A DNA stretch of 64,000 nucleotides from Chitinophaga rupis (GTDB lineage Bacteria > Bacteroidota > Bacteroidia > Chitinophagales > Chitinophagaceae): the NCBI RefSeq assembly GCF_900109685.1, contig NZ_FOBB01000004.1, forward strand, positions 468,117 through 532,116. The letters are read 5' to 3'. Positions 63,719 to 64,000 of the stretch are shown here, in pieces. Each line of letters begins with the position of its first letter. The stretch's first letter is position 1. The translations under genes and the position numbers were made by a program. The notes below the pieces were generated by a model. The model had not been told where the DNA came from, searched no databases, and saw only the letters and a list, made by a program, of their open reading frames with translations.

Positions 63719-64000
63719 TTAATTGGTTAACATCTTTTTTACTGCCAGTATATGTTTACAGGCGCCTCTTTCGCCCTGGTGGCGGCTAAACCAGGTACAG
63801 GTGCAGCGTTCCTGCTCAGCATCCAGTATCACGGTATGCTGTACCCCGCTGCCTGCTACCTGCGCCTCTACCCTGGTGGCCTGGCGGGATAGTATTTCAA
63901 CTTTATTCTCTGCCAGCAGTTTTTCGGCATCCTTTAAACGCGGGTTCAGGCTTAAAATGCGGCTTAATTTAAACGGCAGGCGCCTGTAGAAAAAATGATT
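63719..64000 (-). CDS. SWIM zinc-finger protein, C-terminal part (cut by window edge)
   Basis: An open reading frame enters from the right edge and ends with TAA at 63719-63721; only the last 93 residues are in the window. It contains the SWIM metal-binding motif Cys-x-Cys-x12-Cys-x-His (ERCTCTW...ERGACKH) preceded by two beta strands, with a basic NIFFYRRLPFKLSR segment before it. SWIM domains bind zinc and interact with DNA or proteins. The upstream part lies beyond the window. Immediately followed by the DUF6493-like gene. Confidence 0.82.
   Translation of the reverse strand, partial: NHFFYRRLPFKLSRILSLNPRLKDAEKLLAENKVEILSRQATRVEAQVAGSGVQHTVILDAEQERCTCTWFSRHQGERGACKHILAVKKMLTN

Noticed and set aside
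1..64000. tRNA, rRNA, insertion sequence or prophage genes.
   Set aside because: I looked for the T-loop pattern, transposase motifs and phage structural genes by eye and saw none; a covariance or profile search would be needed to exclude them fully.

Overview
The window looks like chromosomal DNA of a Bacteroidota bacterium, most probably family Chitinophagaceae (Chitinophaga-like). This is inferred from several signs: lipoproteins with a Cys-x-Lys-Asp/Glu surface-export signature, a type 9 secretion C-terminal domain on one glycosidase, promoters with a TAnnTTTG -7 box and a TTG -33 box, many TPR-histidine kinase/LuxR-regulator pairs, a soluble HAMP-array hybrid kinase, and very tight gene packing with tail-to-tail overlaps. 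I saw no rRNA, tRNA, CRISPR array, insertion sequence or prophage genes. The content is a generalist saprophyte's housekeeping, sensing and glycan metabolism.

Layout, left to right. 0-7 kb: an RRM RNA-binding protein, a sigma-54 response regulator, a fatty-acid desaturase, a beta-propeller lipoprotein and a TPR kinase/LuxR regulator pair. 7-11 kb: a sulfatase plus a DUF1680/GH127-type arabinofuranosidase operon, a decayed penicillin-acylase remnant and a MarR-UspA pair. 12-18 kb: a long imperfect palindrome, a tricorn-type protease, a flavin reductase, a Nudix hydrolase and an SRPBCC-ArsR operon with a double operator. 18-29.5 kb: a type-B esterase, a nucleoside hydrolase, a Gre-like protein, GH43 and GH5-like glycosidases, and a second TPR kinase/LuxR pair. 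29.5-32.3 kb: a HipA-like kinase/DUF3037 pair and an MFS exporter. 32.4-41.5 kb: a soluble signalling cluster (receiver-kinase, a 1759-residue kinase with seven near-identical HAMP-type repeats, a GAF protein). 41.5-46.4 kb: an AT-rich repeat block, a T9SS-exported GH71/99-like enzyme and small conserved proteins. 46.4-53.1 kb: a CDF transporter, a DUF4011-SF1 helicase-nuclease and RmuC. 53.2-55 kb: a lipoprotein and a YdeI-like gene behind an orphan ArsR-type operator promoter. 55-60.8 kb: a cobalamin riboswitch with its own promoter, driving a four-gene outer-membrane B12 capture operon (BtuG-like, BtuB-like, BtuG-like, accessory surface lipoprotein). 60.8-64 kb: a DUF6493-like protein preceded by the C-terminus of a SWIM zinc-finger protein cut by the window edge.

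The most interesting systems are the riboswitch-controlled B12 surface-capture operon with two diverged BtuG-like propellers and no inner-membrane transporter; two promoters about 36 kb apart that share the same operator/-33/operator/-7 geometry, one of which has lost its local ArsR gene; the edge-truncated SWIM/DUF6493 operon, which may belong to a MoxR-vWA-type system; the HipA-like/DUF3037 pair; and the helicase-nuclease fusion beside rmuC. Several intergenic regions carry unexplained repeats: a ~185-bp palindrome, a ~169-bp degenerate tandem with 13-bp foldback arms, and an exact six-unit heptamer array.
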